In this document: positions 1 to 8,665 of the stretch, one piece after another
Layout of the letters: each line of letters opens with the position of its first letter
Numbering within the stretch: the first letter of the stretch is position 1
From: Clostridium_AD sp050717515
Lineage (GTDB): Bacteria; Bacillota; Clostridia; Clostridiales; Clostridiaceae
Assembly: GCF_050717515.1 (NCBI RefSeq)
Contig: NZ_JBOITL010000042.1
Location: forward strand, 240,901 to 304,900
Length of the DNA stretch: 64,000 nt
Reading direction: 5' to 3'
The notes under the pieces: model-generated
Seen by the model: the letters and a program-made list of their open reading frames with translations, nothing else
Database searches by the model: none
Told to the model about the DNA's origin: nothing
Translations under genes and position numbers: made by a program

Positions 1-263
1 CGGCAGTTGAAAATAACTGGGTAGATAAAGCAGTTCAAGTAGGTCAAACAGGAAAAACTGTTAGACCAAACGTGTACATAGCTTGTGGTATTTCAGGAGC
101 TATTCAGCATTTAGCTGGTATGCAAGATTCTGATTATATAATAGCTATAAACAAAGATGCAACAGCACCTATCATGAAAGTTGCTGATGTAGCAATAGCT
201 GGAGATTATAGTAAAGTTGTTCCAGAAATGATAGCTCAAATTAATGCATTAAAAAGTAAATAA
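1..263 (+). CDS. etfA: Electron transfer flavoprotein alpha subunit, 3' end
   Basis: This is the C-terminal part of EtfA; the gene begins outside the window and the reading frame is open from base 3. The visible 86 residues contain VGQTGKTV and YIACGISGAIQHLAGMQ, the FAD-binding signature of the EtfA C-terminal domain, followed by IIAINKD and API. EtfA pairs with EtfB to carry electrons, in clostridia usually with butyryl-CoA dehydrogenase. The next gene downstream is hbd, matching the usual crt-bcd-etfB-etfA-hbd order of the butyryl-CoA pathway, although crt, bcd and etfB lie outside the window. Confidence 0.95.
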   Translation, partial: AVENNWVDKAVQVGQTGKTVRPNVYIACGISGAIQHLAGMQDSDYIIAINKDATAPIMKVADVAIAGDYSKVVPEMIAQINALKSK

Positions 264-385
264 TTTGATTTTAAATATATCTTAATTGAACTTACTTTAA
301 TGCTGAAATTTAGTGTTAAAGTAAGTTTTAAAAATAGATACTACTTTTAAATTTTGACAAAATAAAATTCGAGGAGTGTGTTATT

Positions 386-1234
386 ATGGAAAAGATTTTT
401 GTACTTGGAGCTGGAACTATGGGAGCTGGAATTGTTCAAACATTTGCAGCTAAGGGATATGAAGTAATAATAAGAGATATAAAAGATGAATTTGTAGATA
501 AAGGACTTGCTGGAATCAAAAAGAACCTAGAAAGATTAGTTAGTAAGGAAAAAATAACAAACGATCAAATGGAAGAAATACTTTCAAGAATTACAGGAAC
601 TACTGATATGAGTTTAGCAGCAGATTGTGATTTAGTAGTTGAAGCTGCTGTAGAAAACATGGAAATCAAGAAACAAATTTTTGCAGAGCTCGATACAATC
701 TGTAAACCAGAAACTATTTTATCATCAAATACATCTTCACTTTCTATAACAGAAGTAGCAGCAGCTACCAATAGACCTGATAAAGTTATAGGAATGCATT
801 TCTTTAATCCAGCGCCAATGATGAAGCTTGTAGAAATAATTAAAGGAATGGCTACATCTGAAGAGACTTTTGGTCTTGTAAAAGAAGTAGCTATAGCTAT
901 TGGAAAAGACCCAGTAGAAGTGGAAGAAGCACCAGGATTTGTGGTAAACAGAATACTAATCCCAATGGTGAATGAAGCAGTAGGAATACTTGCTGAAGGC
1001 ATCGCATCAGCAGAAGATATTGATAAGGCAATGATGCTCGGAGCTAATCACCCAATGGGACCACTAGCACTAGGAGACCTTATAGGACTAGATGTATGCC
1101 TTGCGATAATGGATGTTTTATATAAAGAAACTGGAGACTCTAAATACAGAGCTCATAGTCTTTTAAGAAAATATGTTAGAGGTGGATTATTAGGAAGAAA
1201 AACTAAAAAAGGATTCTTTGTTTATACAAGATAA
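386..1234 (+). CDS. hbd: 3-hydroxybutyryl-CoA dehydrogenase
   Basis: A 282-residue NAD(P)-dependent enzyme that reduces acetoacetyl-CoA to 3-hydroxybutyryl-CoA in butyrate/butanol fermentation. The N-terminal Rossmann motif GAGTMGAGI is at about residues 8-16. The catalytic region is visible as SNTSSLSIT and GMHFFNPAPMMKLVE (with the active-site His), then APGFVVNRIL and NHPMGPLALGDLIGLD of the C-terminal dimerisation domain. Length matches clostridial Hbd. GAGGAG lies about 9 bases before the ATG. It follows etfA by 122 bases and ends in a strong intrinsic terminator, so it is probably the last gene of the butyryl-CoA synthesis operon. Confidence 0.96.
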   Translation: MEKIFVLGAGTMGAGIVQTFAAKGYEVIIRDIKDEFVDKGLAGIKKNLERLVSKEKITNDQMEEILSRITGTTDMSLAADCDLVVEAAVENMEIKKQIFAELDTICKPETILSSNTSSLSITEVAAATNRPDKVIGMHFFNPAPMMKLVEIIKGMATSEETFGLVKEVAIAIGKDPVEVEEAPGFVVNRILIPMVNEAVGILAEGIASAEDIDKAMMLGANHPMGPLALGDLIGLDVCLAIMDVLYKETGDSKYRAHSLLRKYVRGGLLGRKTKKGFFVYTR

Positions 1235-1265
1235 TATAGTATTTTAATATGAAACATGAATTTAG

Positions 1266-1307
1266 AGAGCATTATAACTTATAACAAGTTATAATGCTCT
1301 TGTTTTT
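1266..1307 (+). terminator. Intrinsic terminator after hbd
   Basis: Perfect 15-bp inverted repeat (agagcattataactt and its complement) with a 5-base loop, followed by TGTTTTTATT. It closes the etfA-hbd transcript. Confidence 0.9.
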
Positions 1308-1326
1308 ATTAGAACTTGCTAAAAGG

Positions 1327-1355
1327 TTGACTTTATATTGCCTGCGTTATATAAT
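1327..1355 (+). promoter_or_regulatory. Sigma-A type promoter for the alcohol dehydrogenase
   Basis: TTGACT, a 17-base spacer and TATAAT, about 95 bases before the start codon of the iron alcohol dehydrogenase and just after the hbd terminator. Confidence 0.7.
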
Positions 1356-1450
1356 TAACAATGTAGTTAAACAAATAACAAGGCTAACACATTGATAAAT
1401 ACATAAGTGTAAAAACATATAATTTTATTTTAAATAGGGAGGCAAATATA

Positions 1451-2617
1451 ATGAACAGATTTACGCTACCAAGAGATATTTATTTTGGAGAAAATTCATT
1501 AGAAGTTTTAAAAACTATAAAGGGTAAAAAAGCAGTAATAGTTACTGGTGGAAGCTCTATGAAAAAATTTGGATTCTTAGATAAGGTTGAAGCTTATTTA
1601 AAAGAGGCAGGAATTGAAGTTAAGCATATTACTGGTGTAGAACCAGACCCATCAGTAGAAACAGTTATGAATGGTGCAAAAGTAATGAGAGAATTTCAGC
1701 CAGACTGGATAGTATCAATAGGTGGCGGTTCACCAATAGATGCAGCAAAGGCTATGTGGATTTTTTATGAATATCCAGAATTTACTTTTGAACAAGCGGT
1801 TATACCATTTGGGCTTCCAGAGCTAAGACAAAAAGCTAAATTTATAGCTATACCATCAACTAGTGGAACGGCAACTGAGGTTACGGCATTTTCAGTAATT
1901 ACTGATTATAAAGCAAAAATAAAATACCCACTAGCAGATTTTAATCTAACACCAGATATAGCAATAGTTGATCCAGCACTAGCTCAAACTATGCCACCTA
2001 AATTAGTAGCACATACAGGTATGGATGCATTAACTCATGCAATTGAAGCTTATGTAGCAGGACTTCATTCAAGTTTTTCAGATCCCTTAGCAATGCAAGC
2101 TATAACTATGATTAAAGAAAATTTATTAATGTCCTTTGAAGGAAATGAGGAAGCGAGAAATGAAATGCACATTGCGCAATGCTTAGCTGGAATGGCATTT
2201 TCAAATGCATTACTAGGAATTGCTCATAGTATGGCACATAAAACAGGCGCTGTCTTACATATTCCTCATGGTTGTGCAAACGCAATATTCCTTCCATATG
2301 TTATTGATTTCAACAAAAAAGCTTGTGGAGATAGATATGCGGCTATTGCAAGAAGCTTAAAATTAGCTGGAAATTCACAAGATGAATTAATAGATTCACT
2401 AACTAATATGATAAGGGATCTAAATAAAGTTATGAATATACCATGTTCTTTAGCTGAATATGGTATAACTAAAGAAGAATTTGAGACAAATGTACAATTT
2501 ATGGCTGAAAATGCTATAAAAGATGCGTGCACAGGATCTAACCCAAGACCAATAAATGTTGATGAAATGAAAAAAGTGTTCAATTGCACCTTTACAGGAG
2601 AAAAAGTTACTTTTTAA
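1451..2617 (+). CDS. Iron-containing alcohol dehydrogenase
   Basis: 388 residues of the group III iron-activated alcohol dehydrogenase family. The nucleotide-binding GGGSPIDAAKAMW is near residue 95. The family signature HTGMDALTHAIEAYV and metal-binding histidines in GIAHSMAHKTGA and HIPHGCANAI are all present. It probably reduces an aldehyde (butanal or acetaldehyde) to an alcohol with NAD(P)H, close to clostridial butanol dehydrogenases, but the substrate cannot be read from sequence. GGGAGG precedes the ATG by about 8 bases. It sits alone between its own promoter and a terminator. Its position after hbd suggests a role in solvent formation. Confidence 0.92.
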   Translation: MNRFTLPRDIYFGENSLEVLKTIKGKKAVIVTGGSSMKKFGFLDKVEAYLKEAGIEVKHITGVEPDPSVETVMNGAKVMREFQPDWIVSIGGGSPIDAAKAMWIFYEYPEFTFEQAVIPFGLPELRQKAKFIAIPSTSGTATEVTAFSVITDYKAKIKYPLADFNLTPDIAIVDPALAQTMPPKLVAHTGMDALTHAIEAYVAGLHSSFSDPLAMQAITMIKENLLMSFEGNEEARNEMHIAQCLAGMAFSNALLGIAHSMAHKTGAVLHIPHGCANAIFLPYVIDFNKKACGDRYAAIARSLKLAGNSQDELIDSLTNMIRDLNKVMNIPCSLAEYGITKEEFETNVQFMAENAIKDACTGSNPRPINVDEMKKVFNCTFTGEKVTF

Positions 2618-2624
2618 CGACAGT

Positions 2625-2648
2625 TCAGCTGCGCAGGTGATGATTTAA
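2625..2648 (+). repeat. 24-bp short repeat, copy 1
   Basis: Starts TCAGCTGCGCAGG and ends GATGATTTAA, just after the alcohol dehydrogenase stop codon. A copy with only two mismatches lies at 9428-9451, also in the 3' flank of a gene. Function unknown. Confidence 0.5.
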
Positions 2649-2678
2649 CTTAAATGATTAGAGCACACTAATATAAAT

Positions 2679-2730
2679 TAGATTTGCAATTTTAGAAGAT
2701 AATTCTAAATTGCAAATCTATGCTATTTTT
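2679..2730 (+). terminator. Terminator after alcohol dehydrogenase
   Basis: Near-perfect 18-bp inverted repeat (tagatttgcaattttagaa and its complement) with a 5-base loop, then ATGCTATTTTT. Confidence 0.8.
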
Positions 2731-2835
2731 ATGCTACTTATAGAAAAAACAAATAAGAGATAAGGTAGTTTATGTTGACTATACATGTAGAAAGACTTAA
2801 ACTATAAATGTAATTTAATATGGGTGGATGATAAT

Positions 2836-3030
2836 TGTTGGAGATATCCCATATATTTTGGGGTAACCGAAGAAGAAACGAGTGAATTTTGCTAAGAATT
2901 ACTCGGAAGCTTTCAGGTAGAGTACAATAATTGGACATGTCCCTGGAGAGATCCATTTAATATGGGCATCGAAGAAGAAACTCAAAGCAAGTTAGCTTTG
3001 ACGAAACTTTCAGATAAAAGGACAGGTGGT
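2836..3030 (+). ncRNA. Tandem glycine riboswitch
   Basis: Two consecutive gcvT-type aptamers. Aptamer 1 (about 2836-2943) has GGAGATA, TAACCGAAGAAGAAAC and GAAGCTTTCAGGTAGAGTAC...GGACATG. Aptamer 2 (about 2944-3030) has GGAGAGA, GCATCGAAGAAGAAACTC and GAAACTTTCAGATAAAAGGACAG. These follow the conserved glycine riboswitch order (GGAGAG, CCGAAG.AG, AAACTCTCAGG, AAAGGACAG). A terminator overlaps the last aptamer stem. No glycine cleavage or glycine transport gene follows; the next real gene is nfnA 240 bases on, so the regulated gene is either nfnAB or has been lost. Confidence 0.85.
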
Positions 3031-3072
3031 AAATAGCATTAGTATTTCTATGCTCTTTACCACCTGTCTATT
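3021..3072 (+). terminator. Expression-platform terminator of the glycine riboswitch
   Basis: gacaggtggtaaa pairs with tttaccacctgtc around an interrupted loop, followed by TATTTACTTT. The 5' arm begins inside the final conserved GGACAG of aptamer 2, so aptamer folding and termination are mutually linked, as expected for a glycine-ON switch. Confidence 0.75.
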
Positions 3073-3135
3073 TACTTTAGGTATCTAAACAAAGATGCCT
3101 TGCAATCGTTTTACTAATAAAGGTGATATAAAAAA

Positions 3136-3189
3136 ATGGATATTAATCCATGTAAATTAACCCTGTGTGGTAAAATGAAGTTATAATGA
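3136..3189 (+). CDS. Possible 17-residue leader peptide downstream of the glycine riboswitch
   Basis: A short frame beginning MDINPCKLTLCGKMKL follows an AAAGGTG sequence by about 10 bases, between the riboswitch terminator and nfnA. It may be the remnant of a deleted riboswitch-controlled gene, a leader peptide, or chance. Nothing recognisable in the peptide. Confidence 0.2.
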
Positions 3190-3272
3190 GCAAAGTATAT
3201 ATTACAATAATTAAGGTTTTAATGTACTTATTATAAAGATACAAAATCATAGATGAATATGGAGGAATAAAA

Positions 3273-4142
3273 ATGTATAAAATCATTGACAAAAGAGCAT
3301 TAGCACCCCAAATATTTTTAATGGATATTGAGGCGCCAAGAGTAGCTAAATCAGCAAAACCAGGTCAATTTGTAATTATCAAAATGGATGAAAAAGGTGA
3401 AAGAATACCACTCACAATTTCTGATTATGATACTAAAAGAGGTACAGTTACTATTGTAGTTCAAACAATAGGATGTTCAACAAAAGAAATGGAAAACTAT
3501 GAAATTGGTGACTCGTTTTTAGATTTCGTAGGACCCCTTGGACAAGCATCAGAATTAATGAGTGAGAGCATTGAAGAGCTAAAGAATAAGAAAATCATGT
3601 TTATAGCAGGTGGACTTGGAACAGCTCCAGTCTATCCTCAAGTTAAATGGTTAAATGAGCAGGGCGTAAAAGCAGATGTAATAATAGGCGCAAAGGCTAA
3701 AGAGTATGTGATTATGGAAGAAGAAATGAAGAGCGTAGCAGGCACAGTTTATCCATGTACTGATGATGGTTCTTATGGATATAAGGGACTTGTTACAAAT
3801 AAATTAAAAGAATTAGTTCAAAATGAAGGCAAAAAATATGATTTAGTTATTGCTATTGGACCAATGATAATGATGAAGTTTGTTTGCAAATTAACAGAAG
3901 AACTTGGAATAACAACTATTGTAAGCATGAACCCTATTATGGTAGATGGCACAGGAATGTGTGGAGCTTGCAGACTTACTGTAGACGGTGAAACTAAGTT
4001 TGCATGTGTAGATGGACCAGAATTTGATGGCCACAAGGTTAATTTTGAAGAAGCAATGCGAAGACAAACAATGTACAAAACCCAAGAAGTTTCTAAAAAT
4101 GAAGGAATTAAACCAGGCTGTGGCTTAGGAGGTACTAAATAA
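3273..4142 (+). CDS. nfnA: NADH-dependent reduced ferredoxin:NADP+ oxidoreductase, small subunit
   Basis: 289 residues of the dihydroorotate dehydrogenase electron-transfer subunit / sulfide dehydrogenase beta family. The N-terminal FAD domain ends in a PLTISDYD motif, the NAD domain has IAGGLGTAPVYP, and the C-terminal cysteine cluster MCGACRLTV...CVDGPEFDGHKV binds the 2Fe-2S cluster. With NfnB it bifurcates electrons between NADH, reduced ferredoxin and NADP+ in the cytoplasm. GGAGGA precedes the ATG. Its stop overlaps the nfnB start by one base (TAATG), indicating translational coupling. The pairing with NfnB supports this over PyrK, which would sit beside pyrD. Confidence 0.92.
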   Translation: MYKIIDKRALAPQIFLMDIEAPRVAKSAKPGQFVIIKMDEKGERIPLTISDYDTKRGTVTIVVQTIGCSTKEMENYEIGDSFLDFVGPLGQASELMSESIEELKNKKIMFIAGGLGTAPVYPQVKWLNEQGVKADVIIGAKAKEYVIMEEEMKSVAGTVYPCTDDGSYGYKGLVTNKLKELVQNEGKKYDLVIAIGPMIMMKFVCKLTEELGITTIVSMNPIMVDGTGMCGACRLTVDGETKFACVDGPEFDGHKVNFEEAMRRQTMYKTQEVSKNEGIKPGCGLGGTK

Positions 4143-5524
4143 TGAGTAAAATGAATAGAGTGAAAATAGCAGAACAAGATCCAAAAATAAGAGCAACTAA
4201 TTTCGAAGAAGTATGTCTAGGGTATACAGAAGATGAGGCAGTTGAAGAAGCTACAAGATGCTTAAACTGTAAAAATCCAAAGTGCGTTACTAAATGTCCT
4301 GTAGCCATAGATATTCCTGGGTTTATTCAACATGTTAAGAATAGGGAATTTGAAGAGGCGGTTAAAGTAATAGCAAAATATAGTGCATTACCAGCTGTCT
4401 GTGGAAGAGTCTGTCCACAAGAAACCCAATGTGAAAGCAAATGTGTACTTGGAATAAAGGGAGAAGCTGTAGCTATAGGTAAACTTGAAAGATTTGTAGG
4501 TGACTATTCAAGAGTACATAATGTTGATATTTCACAAACAAAGCCTAAGAATGGTAAGAAGGTTGCTGTAATAGGAAGCGGCCCTGCTGGACTTACTTGT
4601 GCAGGGGAACTCGCTAAAGATGGATATGATGTAACTATTTTTGAAGCACTGCATGAAGCTGGTGGAGTTTTGGTATATGGAATTCCAGAATTTAGATTGC
4701 CAAAAGGAACAGTTGTTAAACATGAAGTTGAAAATGTAAAAAAATTAGGTGTTAAAATAGAAACGAATGTTATTGTGGGAAGAACCGTAACAATAAATCA
4801 GTTAATGGAAGAAGAAGATTTTGTTGCTGTATTTATTGGATCAGGTGCAGGACTGCCAATGTTCATGGGAATACCGGGAGAAAATTTAAATGGAGTATTC
4901 TCTGCTAATGAATATTTAACTAGAAACAATTTAATGAAAGCATACAAAGAGGGCTATCGTACCCCTATTAGAACAGGAAGCAAGGTAGCTGTTGTAGGTG
5001 GAGGTAATGTTGCGATGGACTCTGTGCGTACAGCAGTAAGACTAGGTGCAGAAGGCCATATAGTATACAGGAGATCAGAATCAGAACTTCCAGCAAGAGC
5101 TGAAGAAGTTCATCATGCAAAAGAAGAAGGAGTTATAATGGATTTACTTGTGAATCCAGTTGAAATCCTAGGAGATGAAAAGGGAAATGTTATAGGTATG
5201 AAGTGTATAAAAATGGAACTTGGCGAGCCTGATGCTTCAGGCAGAAGAAGACCTATAGCTATTAAAGGTTCAGAATTTATAATTGATGTAGATACAGTTA
5301 TAATGTCTCTAGGAACATCACCAAATCCATTAATTGCGTCAACAACAGAAGGTTTAGAAATTAATAAATGGAAATGTATAATTGCAGAAGATGAAACTGG
5401 CTTAACTTCTAAAGAAAATGTATATGCCGGTGGAGATGCTGTTTCAGGAGCTGCTACAGTTATATTGGCAATGGAAGCAGGCAAAAAAGCTGCTAAAGCT
5501 ATAAATGAAATGCTAACAAAATAA
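4142..5524 (+). CDS. nfnB: NADH-dependent reduced ferredoxin:NADP+ oxidoreductase, large subunit (GltA-like)
   Basis: 460 residues resembling the small subunit of glutamate synthase. The N-terminal cysteine motif CLNCKNPKCVTKCPV and CGRVCPQETQCESKC bind 4Fe-4S clusters. GSGPAGLTCAGELAKDG binds the first FAD and VVGGGNVAMDSVRTAVRLG the NADP(H). VYAGGDAVSGAATVILAMEAG is the C-terminal FAD motif. No glutamate synthase large subunit lies nearby and nfnA is immediately upstream, so the NfnAB assignment is much better supported than GltD. The operon ends at a terminator at 5538. Confidence 0.93.
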   Translation: MSKMNRVKIAEQDPKIRATNFEEVCLGYTEDEAVEEATRCLNCKNPKCVTKCPVAIDIPGFIQHVKNREFEEAVKVIAKYSALPAVCGRVCPQETQCESKCVLGIKGEAVAIGKLERFVGDYSRVHNVDISQTKPKNGKKVAVIGSGPAGLTCAGELAKDGYDVTIFEALHEAGGVLVYGIPEFRLPKGTVVKHEVENVKKLGVKIETNVIVGRTVTINQLMEEEDFVAVFIGSGAGLPMFMGIPGENLNGVFSANEYLTRNNLMKAYKEGYRTPIRTGSKVAVVGGGNVAMDSVRTAVRLGAEGHIVYRRSESELPARAEEVHHAKEEGVIMDLLVNPVEILGDEKGNVIGMKCIKMELGEPDASGRRRPIAIKGSEFIIDVDTVIMSLGTSPNPLIASTTEGLEINKWKCIIAEDETGLTSKENVYAGGDAVSGAATVILAMEAGKKAAKAINEMLTK

Positions 5525-5537
5525 TAGAGTTCAACTT

Positions 5538-5578
5538 AAACAACTCCATAAACTAAGGTTTATGGAGTTGTTTTTATT
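5538..5578 (+). terminator. Terminator after nfnAB
   Basis: aaacaactccataaac / gtttatggagttgttt inverted repeat with a 4-base loop and a T tract. Confidence 0.9.
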
Positions 5579-5669
5579 ATTTCTATGCTTGAGAAACAAA
5601 AAATATAAGTATTAAGTGGGAAATTAAATATATAATTACATATTTAGAAAAATATTAACACATTTACTA

Positions 5670-5698
5670 TTGACAAAAGTGCAGTATATTGATATAAA
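5670..5698 (+). promoter_or_regulatory. Promoter for gap
   Basis: TTGACA, 17-base spacer, TATAAA; leaves a leader of about 145 bases before gap. Confidence 0.65.
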
Positions 5699-5851
5699 TA
5701 GTATAGCACATATAATTATATAAACTACATTACATTGTAAACGATTTAATGAATTGTAAAAAACTATATGAAAATATGTGCTTATTTAAAATTATATAAA
5801 GAAATAGTGTATCACAATACATAAAATAGAATGTATATTGGAGGAGTAAAT

Positions 5852-6892
5852 ATGTGTGTAAAAATCGCTATAAATGGCTTTGGAAGAATAGGAAGGGTTG
5901 TATTAAGAATTGCACAAGAAAATTTATACGAAGGAGCAGAAATAGTAGCTATAAATGCAAGAGCAGATGTAGAAACTCTTGCACATCTTTTTACCTATGA
6001 TTCTTGTTATGGAACATTTAAAGGCAAAGTAGAAACACAAGGTAACTCATTAATAATAAATGGTAAAGAAATTAAAGTGTTTAATGAAAAAGAAGCTAAG
6101 AATTTGCCTTGGAAGCAACTAGGCGTAGATGTTGTTATAGAATCAACAGGCATATATACGAAGAGAGAGCAGGCTATGCAACATATTGAAGCAGGGGCTA
6201 AAAAGGTACTAATTACCGCACCAGCAAAAAATGAGGATATAACAATAGTTATGGGAGTTAATGACGAAAAATATAATCCTCAAAAACACCATATTATTTC
6301 CAATGCCTCTTGTACTACCAATTGCCTTGCACCTTTTACTAAGGTATTAGATGAACAATTTGGTATAGTTAATGGATGTATGACAACAATACACTCATAT
6401 ACTAATGATCAAAAAATACTAGATAAAACTCATAAAGATCTAAGGCGTGCTAGAGCCGCAGGGGAATCGATAATTCCTACAACTACTGGTGCTGCGAAAG
6501 CGCTTGCAAAGGTAATTCCTAGTCTTGAAGGCAAAATCAATGGTTCATCTTTAAGGGTACCTACCGCAGCAGTGTCTATAACAGAGCTTATATGTGAAAT
6601 GTCAAGGGAAGTAACTGTGCAGCAAGTAAATAGTGCATTCCAATATGCATCACAACATGAGCTTAAAGGTATATTAGGTTATTCAGAAAAACCATTAGTA
6701 TCTATAGATTATAAGGGTGATGATAGATCGTCTATAGTTGATGGACTTTCAACCATGGTCATAGGCAAAAACATTTTAAAGGTACTAGCATGGTATGATA
6801 ATGAATGGGGATATTCATCTAGAACAGTAGATTTAGTAAATCTTGTAGCAAGTAAAATAAGTAATACAAAAAGTATGAAAATGGTAATATAG
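5852..6892 (+). CDS. gap: Glyceraldehyde-3-phosphate dehydrogenase
   Basis: 346 residues from the ATG at 5852, chosen because GGAGGA lies 5 bases upstream; an in-frame ATG at 5831 lies before that ribosome binding site. INGFGRIGR binds NAD, SNASCTTNCLAPFTKVL holds the catalytic cysteine, and WYDNEWGYSSRTVDL is the C-terminal NAD/phosphate motif. It oxidises glyceraldehyde 3-phosphate in glycolysis. It is monocistronic, without pgk or tpi beside it, so it may be a second, non-operonic GAPDH copy; that cannot be decided from this window. Confidence 0.95.
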   Translation: MCVKIAINGFGRIGRVVLRIAQENLYEGAEIVAINARADVETLAHLFTYDSCYGTFKGKVETQGNSLIINGKEIKVFNEKEAKNLPWKQLGVDVVIESTGIYTKREQAMQHIEAGAKKVLITAPAKNEDITIVMGVNDEKYNPQKHHIISNASCTTNCLAPFTKVLDEQFGIVNGCMTTIHSYTNDQKILDKTHKDLRRARAAGESIIPTTTGAAKALAKVIPSLEGKINGSSLRVPTAAVSITELICEMSREVTVQQVNSAFQYASQHELKGILGYSEKPLVSIDYKGDDRSSIVDGLSTMVIGKNILKVLAWYDNEWGYSSRTVDLVNLVASKISNTKSMKMVI

Positions 6893-6995
6893 ATGCAAAA
6901 GATTAGTATCTAAAATGGGGGAATGATTTATAACCATTGTAAATCAAATAAGAAAATTAGTTGCGTTTCATAAATGATTTTTGTAGGAGAAACGG

Positions 6996-7052
6996 GGACG
7001 GTTAACAATTATTAGCTAGTTTATTAGTTAATAATTGTTAACCGTCCTTCTC
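6996..7052. repeat. REP-like palindromic element, copy 1
   Basis: Perfect 19-bp inverted repeat starting ggacggttaacaatt with a 14-base centre, preceded by ggg on the left and followed by TTCTCT. It belongs to a family with copies at 7108-7170 and 49456-49495. It could also serve as a terminator for gap. Confidence 0.7.
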
Positions 7053-7107
7053 TAGTTTTAAACAGTAAATTGTGGAGTTGCTTAAGCGGGAAATGGGTAA
7101 AATATAA

Positions 7108-7178
7108 GGGGCAGTTAACAACTATTTGACATTAAAGAGCTAAAAGGATTAAAAGTTGTTAACTGTCCCCAAAAAAAA
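7108..7178. repeat. REP-like palindromic element, copy 2
   Basis: ggggcagttaacaact pairs with agttgttaactgtcccc (one base missing in the left arm), 30-base centre, then eight A residues. Same ends (GGGGACAGTTA / TAACTGTCCCC) as the other copies. The 373-base gap between gap and the next gene is largely made of copies 1 and 2. Confidence 0.7.
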
Positions 7179-7264
7179 CGCAAAAAATACAAAAAATTCA
7201 TAACTAAGGGATAATAATTTGATATAATAAACTTAAATAATAAACAATATAAGGAGGGACATGT

Positions 7265-7678
7265 ATGTTGATGGATAAAATAAACAAATATTATACTAAA
7301 GAATGTGATTTAAGTTGTTCTGAGGTGATGATTTATGCTGCTAGTGATGAATATAATATGAATTTGAAAAGTGAAACCTTTAAAGTTATGTCATCCTTTG
7401 GTGGTGGAATGGGCATAGAAAGCGTATGCGGAGCTATAACAGGTTCTTTAGCAGTTATAGGTATACTATTCACTAAAGAAAGAGCACATGAAGGAGAGCG
7501 AGTTAAGAAGCTATGTCAGGAGTTCTTCCAAAAGTTTGAAGCAAAATTAGGTACAGATAATTGCGGGGCGCTTAAAGCAAAATATAAAAAGCAAGATATT
7601 GGATGCCGAGTTATGATTGAAACAGCTACTGAGATATTAGATGAAATTGTTATAAGAGAATTAAAAATAAATAACTGA
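7265..7678 (+). CDS. C_GCAxxG_C_C family protein
   Basis: 137 residues with the family's cysteine pattern: CDLSCSE near the N terminus, FGGGMGIESVCGAITGS in the middle (the CGAxxG core), then C of KKLCQEFF, DNCGAL and IGCRVM. Such proteins are thought to bind a metal or redox cofactor, but no specific reaction is established. AAGGAGGG lies 8 bases before the ATG. It is 19 bases upstream of the oxoguanine glycosylase, so the two are probably cotranscribed. Confidence 0.85.
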   Translation: MLMDKINKYYTKECDLSCSEVMIYAASDEYNMNLKSETFKVMSSFGGGMGIESVCGAITGSLAVIGILFTKERAHEGERVKKLCQEFFQKFEAKLGTDNCGALKAKYKKQDIGCRVMIETATEILDEIVIRELKINN

Positions 7679-7697
7679 ATTAACGAAAGGGAAAATT

Positions 7698-8579
7698 ATG
7701 GATTACAAAAATGTTGAATCATTTAATGAAGGTATCATTATAAAAGATGTAGGGAATTTTGAATTAGACCATATATTCGAATGCGGTCAATGTTTTAGAT
7801 GGAACAAACAAGCCAGTGGTAACTACATAGGAGTGGCATATGGCAAGGTAATAGAAGTAGAAAAGAAAAATACGCAGGTAAAAATATATAATATAAATGA
7901 AGAAGAATTTAATCTGCTTTGGTGTGATTATTTTGATCTTAAAAGAGATTATACAGTTATAAAGGATGAATTTCAGAAGGATCCTCTTCTTAAAAAATCC
8001 GTTGACTTTGGTTATGGCATCAGATTATTGCAACAGGAGCCTTTTGAACTTACCATGTCATTTATAATTTCTTCAAATAATAGAATCCCTATGATAAAAA
8101 GAGCCATAGACAATTTGAGCAAAAAATGGGGAAAAGCAATAGAATATAAAGGCGAAACCTACTACACCTTTCCAACGGTTTCAGATTTAGAAGGGGCGTC
8201 GCTAGAAGATATAAAGAGTTGTGGTCTAGGATTTAGGTCTAAGTACGTAAAAGACACAGTGCATAGAGTATATACTGGTGAAGTGAGTTTGGAATCTATT
8301 AAAGCCCAGGAAGATGATATTTGTCATGAAGAACTAAAAAAACTTAACGGTATTGGCCCAAAGGTCTCTGATTGTATCATGTTATTTTCTATGCAAAAAT
8401 ATTCTGCTTTTCCAGTGGATGTATGGGTTAAAAGAGCAATGCAATTTTTTTATTTAGCACCAGATGTGTCGCTACCCAAGATAAGAATCTTTGCTAGAGA
8501 TAAATTTAAAAACACATCAGGGTTTGCACAACAGTATTTATTTTATTACGCAAGGGAAAATAATATTAAAATCGAATAA
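7698..8579 (+). CDS. ogg: 8-oxoguanine DNA glycosylase / AP lyase (OGG1 type)
   Basis: 293 residues. An N-terminal OGG-type domain (FELDHIFECGQCFRW) is followed by the helix-hairpin-helix GPD domain. The hairpin LNGIGPKVSDCIMLFSM carries the catalytic lysine, and FPVDVWVKRAM carries the catalytic aspartate. It excises oxidised guanine from DNA and nicks the abasic site. Bacterial OGG1-type enzymes of this layout are typical of clostridia and the closest alternative, AlkA, lacks the OGG N-terminal domain. Confidence 0.9.
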   Translation: MDYKNVESFNEGIIIKDVGNFELDHIFECGQCFRWNKQASGNYIGVAYGKVIEVEKKNTQVKIYNINEEEFNLLWCDYFDLKRDYTVIKDEFQKDPLLKKSVDFGYGIRLLQQEPFELTMSFIISSNNRIPMIKRAIDNLSKKWGKAIEYKGETYYTFPTVSDLEGASLEDIKSCGLGFRSKYVKDTVHRVYTGEVSLESIKAQEDDICHEELKKLNGIGPKVSDCIMLFSMQKYSAFPVDVWVKRAMQFFYLAPDVSLPKIRIFARDKFKNTSGFAQQYLFYYARENNIKIE

Positions 8580-8665
8580 AATAATAAAAATTAAGCAAAA
8601 TACTAATAGGGGATAAGCATACGGATGTATGTTGAATTTTATAAAAATGAAGAGGATAAAAGATA

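Noticed and set aside
4142..5524. Glutamate synthase small subunit (gltD) as annotation
   Set aside because: No gltB is present and nfnA is translationally coupled upstream, so the electron-bifurcating NfnB role is favoured.
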